This document shows, one piece after another, positions 1-10,600 of a stretch of 63,081 bases of DNA. The stretch comes from a virus. Location of the stretch: positions 1 to 63,081 of the IMG/VR virus record IMGVR_UViG_3300011116_000165, one strand, 5' to 3'. The notes under the pieces were generated by a model that was not told the DNA's origin, ran no database searches, and saw nothing but the letters and a program-made list of their open reading frames with translations. Every line of letters starts with the position of its first letter. Position 1 is the first letter of the stretch. Position numbers and translations under genes: made by a program.

Positions 1-127
1 CGTAGCACCAGCAGTTAAAGAGTTTTTGGCGGCTAACCCCAACGCACTTTCAACCACAACACCAACACGAAGCGGCGGGATGTTTGGTAACGTAGCTAAT
101 ATAAGCACGAATCTTTCCCCAGACACC
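1..127. repeat. Left copy of 127-bp terminal direct repeat (circle overlap)
   Basis: Identical to 62955-63081. The reading frame of the flanking gene is continuous when the two copies are merged, so this is the overlap of a circular or circularly permuted genome, not two biological repeats. A length of 127 is a common maximum k-mer in short-read assembly, which suggests an assembly origin for the duplication. Confidence 0.95.
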
Positions 128-1984
128 ACCGCAGCTTCTACATCGTCCGCAGCAGAGCCGTCCATAGTACGCGTTGCAGATCAAGCCACTGCACCCGCCG
201 CAGCCCCAAGGGGTGGAATGTTTGGTAACGTAGCTAATATAAGCACGAATCTTGGCGCAGCCCCAGCCGCAACAGGTCTGACGGCAAATGCAGCTAACCA
301 AGCAGCTACGGGTAATACTACGGCTGCAAATGCGCTAAGCAATGCTGGGGTGACTACCGCAGCCGCAGCCCCCGCCAACCAACAAGCGCTGGCCATTCAA
401 GCCGTGCAAAATGGAATAACTGCGGGTAAAAGCCCTGCTGAAATTGCTGCGGAAGTAAATACCCAGTACGGTAAAAACTTTACTGCACAAAATGTTCGGG
501 ATTTTGCGTTTGCTAACGGTTTGGAAGCAGTTACACCAGCGTTAACTACGGATCAATATGTCGCGCAAAACAAAATTCAAGAAGGCCAATTTGGCGGTTT
601 GGGTTCGTTAAACGCCCAACAGCAACAAGCATTAGCACTTGCCGAAGCTAAAAAAGGTATTGCCGCCGGACTTAGCGATGCCGACATTGCCAGAAATGTT
701 GATGCTAAATACGTAAAAGGGTTTACTACCCAAAACGTAACGGACTTTATTAAGGCCAATAAGCTGCGCCCAATAAACCAACCACCAAACTCCACAATTA
801 TTGGGGATGGGACAGGGGTGCTCACGGATACAGGCAAACTCCTACCCGTCTCAACGCTTACAGACGGCACACAAGTCGTAGTTAACCCAACACAAGTCGC
901 AACGACCGGAGTAACTGCCCCAACCGTACTGAACGAAGCCGCCCGAACTGCACTGCCAGTCGGTGTATCGGGCAACCAAACTGCGACGATCAACCCCAAC
1001 GGTACGGTGTCCATGAACACAGGCACACCTAATATGCCTGCTGGTGGCTATACAGGTATACAGAGCTTGCGCAATGCTTACACCAAAGGCGGCGGTAGCT
1101 TGGGTTACGCCCCTGCCGCGCCTAAGACAATGGCTGAGTTCAACCAAAAGTACAACACACTTAGCGGTGGCTCCAAGCAGGCTTATGACTACCTGATGGG
1201 TGGTGAATATTCGCCGACTCCGTACACAAAAACGGGTGAAGTGATGAAGCCTTACTCTGAGGCAGTGCTTGGTATACCGGGAGATGTAAGCAAGAAGCGT
1301 TATTTGTTTGACCCGGCAACTCGGTCGTACAAAACAAACCCTGACTACGTGCCTATAACGTATGACAGCAAGGGCAATAAACTTGTCGGTATATCCAATA
1401 AAGACGTTGCATCCTACGTAAATTCAAACAAAAATGCTGCTACTTCGGACTATCAAAAGTGGATGACTGACAACAATGTTTCCCTTGAGCAGCTTGCAGG
1501 GGCGTTGGGTATTTCTCTTGCAGATGCCAAAAAGCGGTTTGGCACAGGAACAACTACGGATACAACTGCTACGACAGGCGTAGCTTTTGATGCAGGGGGT
1601 AATAGAGTCGATGAACTTGGCAGGATAATCAAAGGCCCAGTTACTATCGCTAGTGGTGGTTTGGCTTCTATGGCTGGCGGCGGTATGTCGGCCCAATACG
1701 ATCTTGGCTCTTACTCCGATGGTGGTCGACTGCTTCGTGGCCCCGGCGATGGTGTGTCTGACTCTATCCCCGCTACGATTGGTAAGGGCAGGCCAGCACG
1801 TTTGGCCGACGGTGAATTCGTAGTACCGGCGCGTATTGTTTCCGAGATCGGCAACGGCTCTACTGAGGCCGGTGCACGTAAGTTGTACGCAATGATGGAC
1901 AGAGTTCAAGCTGCCCGACGTAAGTCAATTGGTAGAGGCAAGGTGGCTAAAAACACCCGTGCCGACAAATATCTTCCCGCATAA
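2..1984 (+). CDS. C-terminal 661 codons of large virion (probable ejection) protein, 5' part at 61840-63081
   Basis: The gene starts at 61840 and crosses the circle junction; merged length is about 1032 aa. This part has two copies of a GGMFGNVANISTNL motif, then two related helical modules of about 50 aa (nt about 380-535 and 623-775, each ending in a (F/K)xFTxQNVxDF-type segment), a Gly/Thr-rich middle, and a C-terminus with GGLASMAGGGM, GPGDGVSDSIPA and LADGEFVVPARIV. These C-terminal signatures recur in structural proteins of environmental phages. It is followed after 11 nt by another structural gene. No enzymatic domain was recognised; the ejection or internal virion role is inferred from position and from the three similar neighbours. 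The first in-window start-like codon (TTG at 26) is not the real start. Confidence 0.85.
   Translation, partial: VAPAVKEFLAANPNALSTTTPTRSGGMFGNVANISTNLSPDTTAASTSSAAEPSIVRVADQATAPAAAPRGGMFGNVANISTNLGAAPAATGLTANAANQAATGNTTAANALSNAGVTTAAAAPANQQALAIQAVQNGITAGKSPAEIAAEVNTQYGKNFTAQNVRDFAFANGLEAVTPALTTDQYVAQNKIQEGQFGGLGSLNAQQQQALALAEAKKGIAAGLSDADIARNVDAKYVKGFTTQNVTDFIKANKLRPINQPPNSTIIGDGTGVLTDTGKLLPVSTLTDGTQVVVNPTQVATTGVTAPTVLNEAARTALPVGVSGNQTATINPNGTVSMNTGTPNMPAGGYTGIQSLRNAYTKGGGSLGYAPAAPKTMAEFNQKYNTLSGGSKQAYDYLMGGEYSPTPYTKTGEVMKPYSEAVLGIPGDVSKKRYLFDPATRSYKTNPDYVPITYDSKGNKLVGISNKDVASYVNSNKNAATSDYQKWMTDNNVSLEQLAGALGISLADAKKRFGTGTTTDTTATTGVAFDAGGNRVDELGRIIKGPVTIASGGLASMAGGGMSAQYDLGSYSDGGRLLRGPGDGVSDSIPATIGKGRPARLADGEFVVPARIVSEIGNGSTEAGARKLYAMMDRVQAARRKSIGRGKVAKNTRADKYLPA
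80..253 (+). repeat. Two 36-bp identical direct repeats inside virion gene
   Basis: Bases 80-115 and 218-253 are identical over 36 bp and both encode MFGNVANISTNL, 138 bp apart. The linker between them encodes an Ala/Thr/Ser-rich spacer. Perfect DNA identity suggests a recent or conversion-maintained internal duplication. Confidence 0.9.
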
Positions 1985-1995
1985 GGAGCCGACAA

Positions 1996-3024
1996 ATGGC
2001 TGATACCCCAACCCAAGTCACACAAACGCAGTACGGTTTTGCACCGGAGATTGCCCCCTACGCCCAAGATATGTTGGGTCAGGCTGCGGCTTTGACCGAC
2101 ACGTCAATGAATCCGTACATGCAGTACCAAGGAGAGCGCGTTGCTCAGTTCTCTCCACTGCAACAACAGTCATACCAAGGTGCGGCACTTATGCAGGGCG
2201 CTCCTCAGTTGCAAGATGCGACTGCTATGGCTGGACAGGCGGGGCTCGGCGCACTAAATACTGGATACACATACAACCCCTATCAAGCGCAATCGTTCAC
2301 ATCGCCGGGCACTGCTCAGGCGTACATGAACCCGTACATGCAGCAGGTGGCGGATATCCAAAAGCGCGAAGCCCAGCGGCAATCAGGTATCCAAGGCACC
2401 CAGCAGCAAGCCCAAGCAACCCAAGCCGGAGCATTCGGTGGAGGCCGCGATGCCATTATGCGGGCAGAACGAGAGCGCAATCTTGGTACGCAGATGAACG
2501 ATATCCAAGCGCAGGCTTCCAACCAAGCCTATCAACAGGGTATGGGCCAGTTCAATGCAGAACAACAGGCTACACAAAACGCAGCGCAGCTTAATGCCCA
2601 GCAAGGTCAGTTTGGCGCTGGACTTGGGCTACAGGCGCTACAAACAGCCAACACGGCTGCACAAAATCTGGGCAACTTGGGTAATCTCCAATACAACCAG
2701 AACATGGGCATCAATCAGTTGCAGAACCAATACGGTGGTCAGCAGCAGGCCCAAGTGCAACAAGACTTGACAAACAAGTACAACGACTTCCAAAGCTTCC
2801 AGAACTACCCATACAAACAGTTGGGCTTCATGTCTGACATTATTCGTGGCGCACCCCTTACGCAAACGGGCTCTTCTCTGTACACTGCTGCTCCAAGTAC
2901 TGCACAAAATATTGCATCGTTGGGTCTTGGTGCTGCTGGTATTGCCAAGGTTGCAGGTATGGCTCACGGTGGTATGACTCGCTCCGGTGGATTGGGCGCA
3001 CTAGCATTACATTCTTTGGGGTAA
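1996..3024 (+). CDS. Gln/Ala-rich internal virion protein, probable
   Basis: 342 aa starting at an ATG with AAGGAG 8 nt upstream. The sequence is very rich in Gln, Ala and Asn, with long helical stretches (residues about 100-260) and the segment VAQFSPLQQQSYQGA near residue 50. Its C-terminus has MAHGGMTRSGGLGAL, the same GGM type of tail seen in neighbouring virion proteins. It lies in a run of four large genes after the tail nozzle candidate, the usual place of podoviral ejection proteins. No catalytic motif is visible. Structural role inferred; exact function unknown. Confidence 0.75.
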   Translation: MADTPTQVTQTQYGFAPEIAPYAQDMLGQAAALTDTSMNPYMQYQGERVAQFSPLQQQSYQGAALMQGAPQLQDATAMAGQAGLGALNTGYTYNPYQAQSFTSPGTAQAYMNPYMQQVADIQKREAQRQSGIQGTQQQAQATQAGAFGGGRDAIMRAERERNLGTQMNDIQAQASNQAYQQGMGQFNAEQQATQNAAQLNAQQGQFGAGLGLQALQTANTAAQNLGNLGNLQYNQNMGINQLQNQYGGQQQAQVQQDLTNKYNDFQSFQNYPYKQLGFMSDIIRGAPLTQTGSSLYTAAPSTAQNIASLGLGAAGIAKVAGMAHGGMTRSGGLGALALHSLG

Positions 3025-3027
3025 CAC

Positions 3028-4614
3028 ATGATTGACCAAGCCTCAGTTTTTGCCGAGCGGTACAAAGGTCGTCCGCAGATTCTTCAAGCCACAGTTTTAG
3101 GGCAGGGCGGTGATCCAAACCTAGACCCCTATACGGCACTGCGTGCTCTCCAGCTAATCAAAGAATCTAACCGGATGGAGATGGCTCGTCAGGCTCAGCA
3201 GCCTACGTCGGCCCCGTCCCTTTTGTCCGATGCAATGGCCCCTGTCCAACCCCCGGCTATGCCGATGGGCGCTCCCGTAGCTCAAGGCCAACCCCCACAA
3301 GGTATGCCCCCACAAAGGCCCATGCCCCAAGGTATGCCCCAAGGCCCAGCGCCTCAAGCTCCTGTTATGCAGGCATCCGGTGGTCTGGCTGGTATGCACG
3401 TCCCTGAAGAACACTACGCAGGTGGTGGAATTCTTGCGTTTGCAGATGAAGGACTTGTAGACTCCGACGCAGAGCCTAGAAGCGCGGATGCTTCTGACTC
3501 AAGCAGGCTGGCTGAGCAGTATCGTTTGTACGGCGAAGGAAAGTTAGACGATGGCGAAGATACAGGGGATGATGGCAGTCCGGCTGACCAAGCTCGTTTT
3601 AACCGTTTGGCTACGAAGAAATTGGAAGCTCTTGCGAAGTACGACCCCAAGGAAATGAGCGCAGCAGACCAAAGACAATTTATTTCTGACTACATTACGC
3701 GGGCAAGACAATCGGCGGGCCCGGATATTTATGCCCCTGCGCAAGCCGATCAATCTGCGAGGGAAGAGGCACGTAAGTCCAATATGGGCCAGATGAGCGG
3801 TTTGGCTTTACTTCAAGCTGCCGGTGCTGTGCTTAAAGGGCGCAATTTAGCTGAGGGTGCTAGTAACGCAGCCCCTGCTTACGCTACTGCTATGAACGAA
3901 GCCATGCGTGCCGATCAAGCTGAGAAACGCTCTATTGAACAAATGAATTTTAGCCTTGCTGATGCACAACGCAAAGAACGCCAAGGGTATCACCGTGACG
4001 CTAATGCAGCGTTGGGAGAAGCGCGTAAGTTCCAAGCGGATGCAAACAAAGCTAAGTTTGATAGAGACAAAGCTTTGGCAGAAATTGCGGTCAGGGGTTC
4101 GGCTGCAAACCGACCACTGCGTTCCGGTGCTGGTGCAGGTGGCGGGACTAAACTGGCTGAGCAGTTGGCTGCGGCAGAAATTGCGTACGAAAAAGACCCA
4201 AGCAAAGAAAACTTGCAGACGGTCAAAGGGTTGCGTGCGGCTGCAAGCCAGATGCGCTCCATGACTTCTACATCCAATATCACTAGCGAGTCTGGGCCGG
4301 TTAAAGCGGGCACTAGCTTGACTACGGGTACTGCTCCAGTACAAGAAAAAGTGGATGCAGCAGTTTCTGCGGCAATGAAAACCTTTGGTAATTTAGATCC
4401 CGCATACCGTAAAGCCAAGCGGACTGGTAATACTACTGAAGCAGCACGTCTTTGGAGCGAAGAAGAAGCACGGCAACGGGCTATATTTAGAAACACTGAG
4501 GGCGTAACGCAGAATCCGCTCCCTGCTCCTATTACAAATACACGAGGAACTACGTCGGCCCCCCGCACTTCTGTTCCTCCTCCCCCTCCCGGCTTTAATT
4601 TAAATACACGTTAA
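3028..4614 (+). CDS. Virion-associated protein, probable ejection protein
   Basis: 528 aa, three bases after the previous gene. It has a Pro/Met/Gln-rich segment at residues about 65-115 (repeated PQGMP), then GGLAGMHVPEEHYAGGG and ILAFADEG, a signature seen in large structural proteins of related environmental phages, then a long Ala/Lys/Glu helical region (about 190-400). The C-terminus is proline-rich. The order of neighbours suggests a component of the ejected internal core. No enzyme domain recognised. Confidence 0.7.
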   Translation: MIDQASVFAERYKGRPQILQATVLGQGGDPNLDPYTALRALQLIKESNRMEMARQAQQPTSAPSLLSDAMAPVQPPAMPMGAPVAQGQPPQGMPPQRPMPQGMPQGPAPQAPVMQASGGLAGMHVPEEHYAGGGILAFADEGLVDSDAEPRSADASDSSRLAEQYRLYGEGKLDDGEDTGDDGSPADQARFNRLATKKLEALAKYDPKEMSAADQRQFISDYITRARQSAGPDIYAPAQADQSAREEARKSNMGQMSGLALLQAAGAVLKGRNLAEGASNAAPAYATAMNEAMRADQAEKRSIEQMNFSLADAQRKERQGYHRDANAALGEARKFQADANKAKFDRDKALAEIAVRGSAANRPLRSGAGAGGGTKLAEQLAAAEIAYEKDPSKENLQTVKGLRAAASQMRSMTSTSNITSESGPVKAGTSLTTGTAPVQEKVDAAVSAAMKTFGNLDPAYRKAKRTGNTTEAARLWSEEEARQRAIFRNTEGVTQNPLPAPITNTRGTTSAPRTSVPPPPPGFNLNTR

Positions 4615-4616
4615 AC

Positions 4617-7600
4617 ATGGCGCTCCAAACAGCTACCAATCCCCAGACGGGGGAAAGTGTTGCCTTGGTTAACGGTAATTGGCAGCCAATTGCACAGACA
4701 GCTACGAACCCCCAAACAGGTGAACGTGTTGGACTGATTGGCAACGAGTGGATACCTCTCCCCGGCGCTGCTCCCAAGCCTGTTACGCCGACTGCAAAGC
4801 CTGCGTCTGATGATTTTGACTTTGGTTCTCCAATGGGAACTGGTGCAGAAGAGATCATGGCGCAAGCCAATAAACCAAAAAAAGTTTATACGGGTAGTGT
4901 GTTTGATACGCAGCCGTTTAACCCCCCTGCCAACCCCCCATTTAACCCAGTAGAAGCACAAGCAGTACCCGAGCGCCGGGTTCAAGAAATGCGGGCAACC
5001 CCCAAAAGTGTGTTTGAGCGGTCGGCACTAAAGGCTGCTGGGGACACTACGATTGGTATTTTGCAAGGCATGGTGTCAATACCAAAAAGCATTGTAGATA
5101 ACATCCCGTTCGACAACCCCCTATCGCAGTTCTACAAAGATGCGTATAAAGCCGGGGAAGAATCAAAGTCGGGGTATTTGCGTTCTAAAAATGTAGAGCG
5201 CAGCGCCAACTTAGAAAACATACGTAAAAACCAAGGGGAGTTAGCGGCTACCCGCGCTTCTTTTAACACTATGTTTAGCCCTACGGGCGCGGATATTGTT
5301 GCCCAAGGCGCTGGGTCTTTAGTCCCGCTTATGGGCCTAAGCGTGCTTGATTTTGGCGCTAAGTCAATGACGGCAATGAACGTATTGGCAAATGCTGGCG
5401 ATGCGGCTCAGCAAACTGCGGCAAAGATGGCAGACCTAAGCCCTGAACAGTGGAGCAATAGTGCTGCGTACCAAGCATTACGTGAGAAAGGGCTAGACCA
5501 CAAAGACGCAGTGCGTATGCTCGCACCGTTGTATGCACTGCCTGCCCAAGTTGTTGCCGGTATTACTGGGAAAATTTCTGGGTCTACTGGTTTAGAAAAA
5601 GCTTTGGTCAAAGGGGGAGCAAAAACAGCCCGTGCCCGTGCTGGCCGAGCCGGAGCCGAACTTTTGGGCGAAGAGTTTGAAAGCCTTGCCCCCGAACTTA
5701 CCGGGAATGTCACTCAACGTCTGTTGGACGACAAAGCCTCCTTGCTTGATGGGCTTGGGCAGACTGCGGTAGAAACTCTTTTTGGGACATTGCCCGGAGC
5801 AGGATTAGCGGCGGCGGCGAGTAAGGGACAAGGTAAACAAACAGCCGAAGCACCCGCAACCCCTAGCGCACCCCCCGTTGCGCAAACTGAAGCCCCAGTT
5901 GCGCCTACGCCCCCGGAAACACCCGCACCCCCTAGCGCACCCCCCGTTGCGCCGCCCGCACCACCCGTTGCGCCGCCCGCACCCCCCGTTGCACCACCCA
6001 CTGCCCTCTCTGAAGTTAAAGTAGATGAAGCAGCGGCGGCTAGACGCGACCGTATCAATGCAGCTACTGAGCAGCTTGAGCAAATGGGTATCCCTACGGA
6101 CAACGCTAAAGGGATTGCTACTCGGCAAGTAGACGCTGCACTTACGGCTGAGGCAAAGACTGCCGCAATCAAAATACCGGAAGGCCGTGTAGAAGAAATT
6201 ACACAGGACTTGATTTCTGCTGGGGTAGCACCACAACAAGCAGCTATTGATGCAAAAAACCTAGCACAGGCGGAAGCAGAAGCCGATGCTAAAGCAGAAA
6301 CAGAAGGAGCCCAAGATGTTACAAGACCTAACGCGGAGCCAGATAGAGCAGGCGTTCCAGTGGCTGGAGAAGCCGCCCCCGCTCCAAGCACCACCGGAGA
6401 ACCTACAGCAGTTGAACGAGATGGAGTGGTTCCTGCTGAGCAGAATGTTGGAGAACCTGTTGCAGGAGAAATCGTTAAGCCGACTACAGTAGCAGCGGAA
6501 GAAAAAAGCCGCGAACTGCACGATAAAGCAAGTAGCCTTATTAAAGCAAAAGCAAGCCAAGAAGAAATTAGTGCTGCTATTGAAGAAGCTACAGCCTTTG
6601 ATGCTGAAAACAAAGTTGGACTTTCCGTTCCTCTTGAGTCTGCCGCAAAAGCTGCCCCTACCGAAATTACCACTAAAACAGAAGGAACCCCAAGTGCCAC
6701 TGAAACCATTGAAACCCAGCAAACAGAAACGCAAGGACAAGAAGCACCAGCAGCCGCAGGAGTAGCTCCAGCCAAGCGCGGACGCCCAGCAGTCCAGCAA
6801 ACTCACGTTGTTGCAGCAAACCCAGAGGGTGGGTTTAATCACGTTTCTAGTGGTGAAGTAGTTGCGACCTACGCAAATAAGAAGCAAGCGACTGCGGCAG
6901 TTGATTTGGCCAAGGCACAGGATAAGGGCGATGCCGCGCTTATCGCCAAGAACCAAACTAGGTTAGATGCAGCATTGGCTTCGCAGGGGCGTGGCCGACC
7001 AGCAGGCACTAAGACTGAGGGTGGGACTAAGAGAATTACCGCAACGGTAAAAGCAGACCTTGCAGATTTAGATTCGGCACTTGAAACTTACAACTCCCCT
7101 GATTCGAGCGATAAAAAAGTTAGGGAATCGGCGGAGTACATATACGAAGTTGCCAATGACGTGGGTGAATCCGATGTAGTGCGTAACCACGCGCAACAAA
7201 TGATAGACGATCAGATCGCCGAGGAACATATACCCAGCGGGGCTAAGCCCAGCGCGTCAACGGCAAAGATTAAAGCTGCTTTGGCTGCTACTGGTAAGCG
7301 TGCGCTACCGTCTAAATTCACCAATGCACCAGCAAATACTGATTTTGGTAAAGTAACCAATGCTTCTGAAGCGGTGGGGCTTGTCGTTAAAACAGGCACG
7401 TTGTTCCAAAAGTTTGTTGCCCAGCGTTTGCGGAGTAGCGTAGTCGGCATAAAGTTTGTAGTGTTGGAGAAAGGGGACGCTATCCCCGATGAAATGGATA
7501 ACGCTCGTGGTTTGTTTGAGTACAACCCCGGTACCAACAAACATGTTATCTATGTTCGCGGTGCAAGTTTTGGCGATATGCAGGGCATCAACAATGTCAC

Positions 7601-10600
7601 TGTTTTGCATGAGCTACTACATGCAGCTACGGCTAGGCGAATAGAAGCAGGTTTATCGGGTGGCCCTAAAAACGTCCAACTTACAAAATTCATGGACGAG
7701 ATGCAGACCCTAATGAAAAGGGTCGAAGCTGCGTATGAGTCGGGTGTACGTAGAGGTATTATTTCCGCTGAACTCCAAGACTTGGTTGAAGCCGACGCAG
7801 AAAATACAAAGTACGACGAAAACGATAACCCTAAGTTTGAAATCTTTAACTCGCCGCATGAGTTCCTAGCCTATGGCATGTCCTCAGATGAGTTCCAGCG
7901 TTTCCTTATGCGGATTAAAGGTACTCGTACATCAGAAACTGGGTTCACTAAGTTTGTCACTAGCATCCGCGATTTGTTTGGCGTGAAATCAAGTGAAGCA
8001 ACCGCTTTCACCGACTTGGTAAATATTACTGACGATGTTTTAAACACAACCGCAGGTGTTGCCCCTACGCAAAGGCAAGCGTTCCAACAGAAGAAAAAGT
8101 TTAAACCCCCAGTCTTTGATGAAAAAGAAGACATACGGGCTCGGCGCTCGGCCAAAAAGCTGGCTCGGGATACGAAAATTGCTAAAGCTAAAGTGGCTAC
8201 TTCCCGTGAGGGCAACATTGGTGAAGCTACCGAAGAAATGCAGGGGGCGCGTGATCCTAGCGAGGCCACAAATATACTTGCAAGGTTCTGGACTTGGGCT
8301 GATTACTGGGCAAAAGAACAGTTGGTGAAGCTGCCTACGTTTGATGTATTGGCTAAGCTGGCTGCGGATAAGGGTGTACCGGCTCTGATGCAGGTAGATA
8401 CGCAGCTTGGACAAATGCTGGGCATGTCGCAGAAGTTTTTGGGCGGTGCAAACCAAATGATTGACATGCTAAAGCGTGGGTTTAAAGAAGACTCTAGCCT
8501 TAGCCGCACAAAGTTTGAAGATTTTGTGTACGCAACTACGCTTGCAGAAATTGATCCGTCTGATCCCAATGCAGTAGAGCGCAGTAAAGACCTCGACAAA
8601 GATTACAAAGCGTTGGGTGCAGTAGGTCAGCGTATGTACAAGCAATTGAAGTCGTACTACGAATCAATCATTGAGTTGTACTCTGACCTTTTGGATGCGC
8701 AGATCAACAACATTCAAGGTATGTCCCCGGAGGAGAAGAGCAACCTGATGCTTGTGCTTCGTAAGACATTTGAGGCCAAAGCCCGTATCACTCCTTTCTT
8801 CCCCTTGGTTCGCCGAGGCGATTACTGGCTGGCTATTGGCGAAGGTGCGGAGCGTCAGTTCTACCTGTTTGAAAGTCGTTTTGACCGAAATAACAAGGCA
8901 AAAGAACTTGCTGCTCGCCAAGGCGACAGCTTAGAAGACTTGCTGTTCCAGCAAAAATTTGAACAAGGCAATGACCTCGGCAGCTTGCGTGCGGCATCTA
9001 AAGACTCCAGCGCCATGCTCAAGCAAGTGTTTGAAGCAATCGACAAAATGGAGTTTGGCGGTGCGGACTCTAACGCTGCTAAAGCTAAAGAAGGCTTAAA
9101 GGATGCGGTGTACCAAGTCTACTTAACCACCATGCCAGAGCAAAGTTTCCGTCGGCAGTTTACACATCGTAAGGGCCGTACAGGTTTTAGTACAGACCTT
9201 CAGCAGAACATTGCTACCACTGCATCCAAGCAGGCTATTCAATTGTCTCGGTTGAAGTACGCGCCCGTACTACGTAACGCTTTATCCCAAGCAAAAGACT
9301 CTATCCGTGAGCGTGAGGAGCTATCTCCTTTCGTGCAGGAAGCTGAAAAGCGTATCAATTTGGCCCTGTCTGGTCAGAGCGGTGGGCTTGGCGAAGCTGT
9401 TGCTGGGGTAGCAAACAAGGCCTCATACTTCTGGTACCTGTCCGGTGTATCTTCTGCACTAATCCAGCCTGCCAGTGTGTTTATATCGGGACTCCCAATA
9501 CTTGCAGCGAACCATAACAACGCAGCCGGTGCAGGTCTTGAGCTTGCCAAGATGGCTACACTGGTAAACCAATACAGCGTGTACCGTAAAAACATTGACG
9601 GCACTACATCTCTTGTTGCGCCTAGCCTAGCCAATAATAAATCCCTCCCTGCGGATGAGCGCAAGGCTATAAGTGAGATGGTGTCTCGCGGGGTAACTCA
9701 GTCTACCTATGCCTCTTTGGTGTGGGGCTACAAGAGCATGAGTACTGAAGCAAATGAAGGCGTACGGGGTAAGGGTAAACGGCTAGCTAACTTGATGGTC
9801 GGCGCACTGATGCACAACACGGAGCGTCTAAGCCGGGAGGCGGTGTACTTAGCTTCGTATAGGTTAGGTCGCAAACGTGGGCTTTCTTATGAAGAAGCTG
9901 TACAGCAAGCGGCTGACGATACCAACGAAGCACTTGGTAACTATGACATTACAAACCGCCCACGCTATATGCAACAGGGTTTGGGCAAAGTAGCGTTTCA
10001 GTTCAAGATGTATCCGTTGCAAATGACTTTGCTGCTGCTGACCAACTTCAAGAAAATGCTGCCCTATTTAAATAAAGAAGGCAAAAAAGAAGCGGCGACT
10101 AAATTCTTCGGCATGATGGGTACATCGTTCCTTGCTGGCGGCGCAGCAAACATGGCGCTCTTCAGTCCCATTATGGGACTACTTGGCTGGGCGTGGAACG
10201 CAATGGGTAAAGATGATGATTGGCCAGAAGAACTTAAATCCCTTAGCTTTGAAACTTGGTTTAAGACTGTTTTCTTGCCTGAAAAACTGGGTGATGTTTC
10301 CATTGGTGGAGTACCTTTAAGCGACTTAGTAGAACGTGGCCCATTAAACGCAATCACTGGTTTAGAAATTGCTTCTCGTATTGGCCTTAATGATTTGTGG
10401 GGCCGGGATAGCAAAGAAACTAAAACTTCCAGAGATAGCGCAATTGCATTTATGCTTGATCGTTTTGGCGGGCCGACTGCTAGCCTAGGGCTTTCCTTTG
10501 CCGACGCTTACGATGCTTACGCTATGGGTGACTACCAAAAGATGACGGAGAAGTTGCTTCCCGCTGCCCTGCGCAATCTTGTTGTAACTAACCGCATGGC

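Noticed and set aside
851-1147. Plus-strand second frame within the first virion gene
   Set aside because: Shadow frame; no ribosome site, composition unlike neighbours.
5714-6775. Long open frame (353 codons) on the minus strand
   Set aside because: Opposes the giant virion gene, Ala/Ser/Val-biased as expected of a mirror frame, no ribosome site or known motif.
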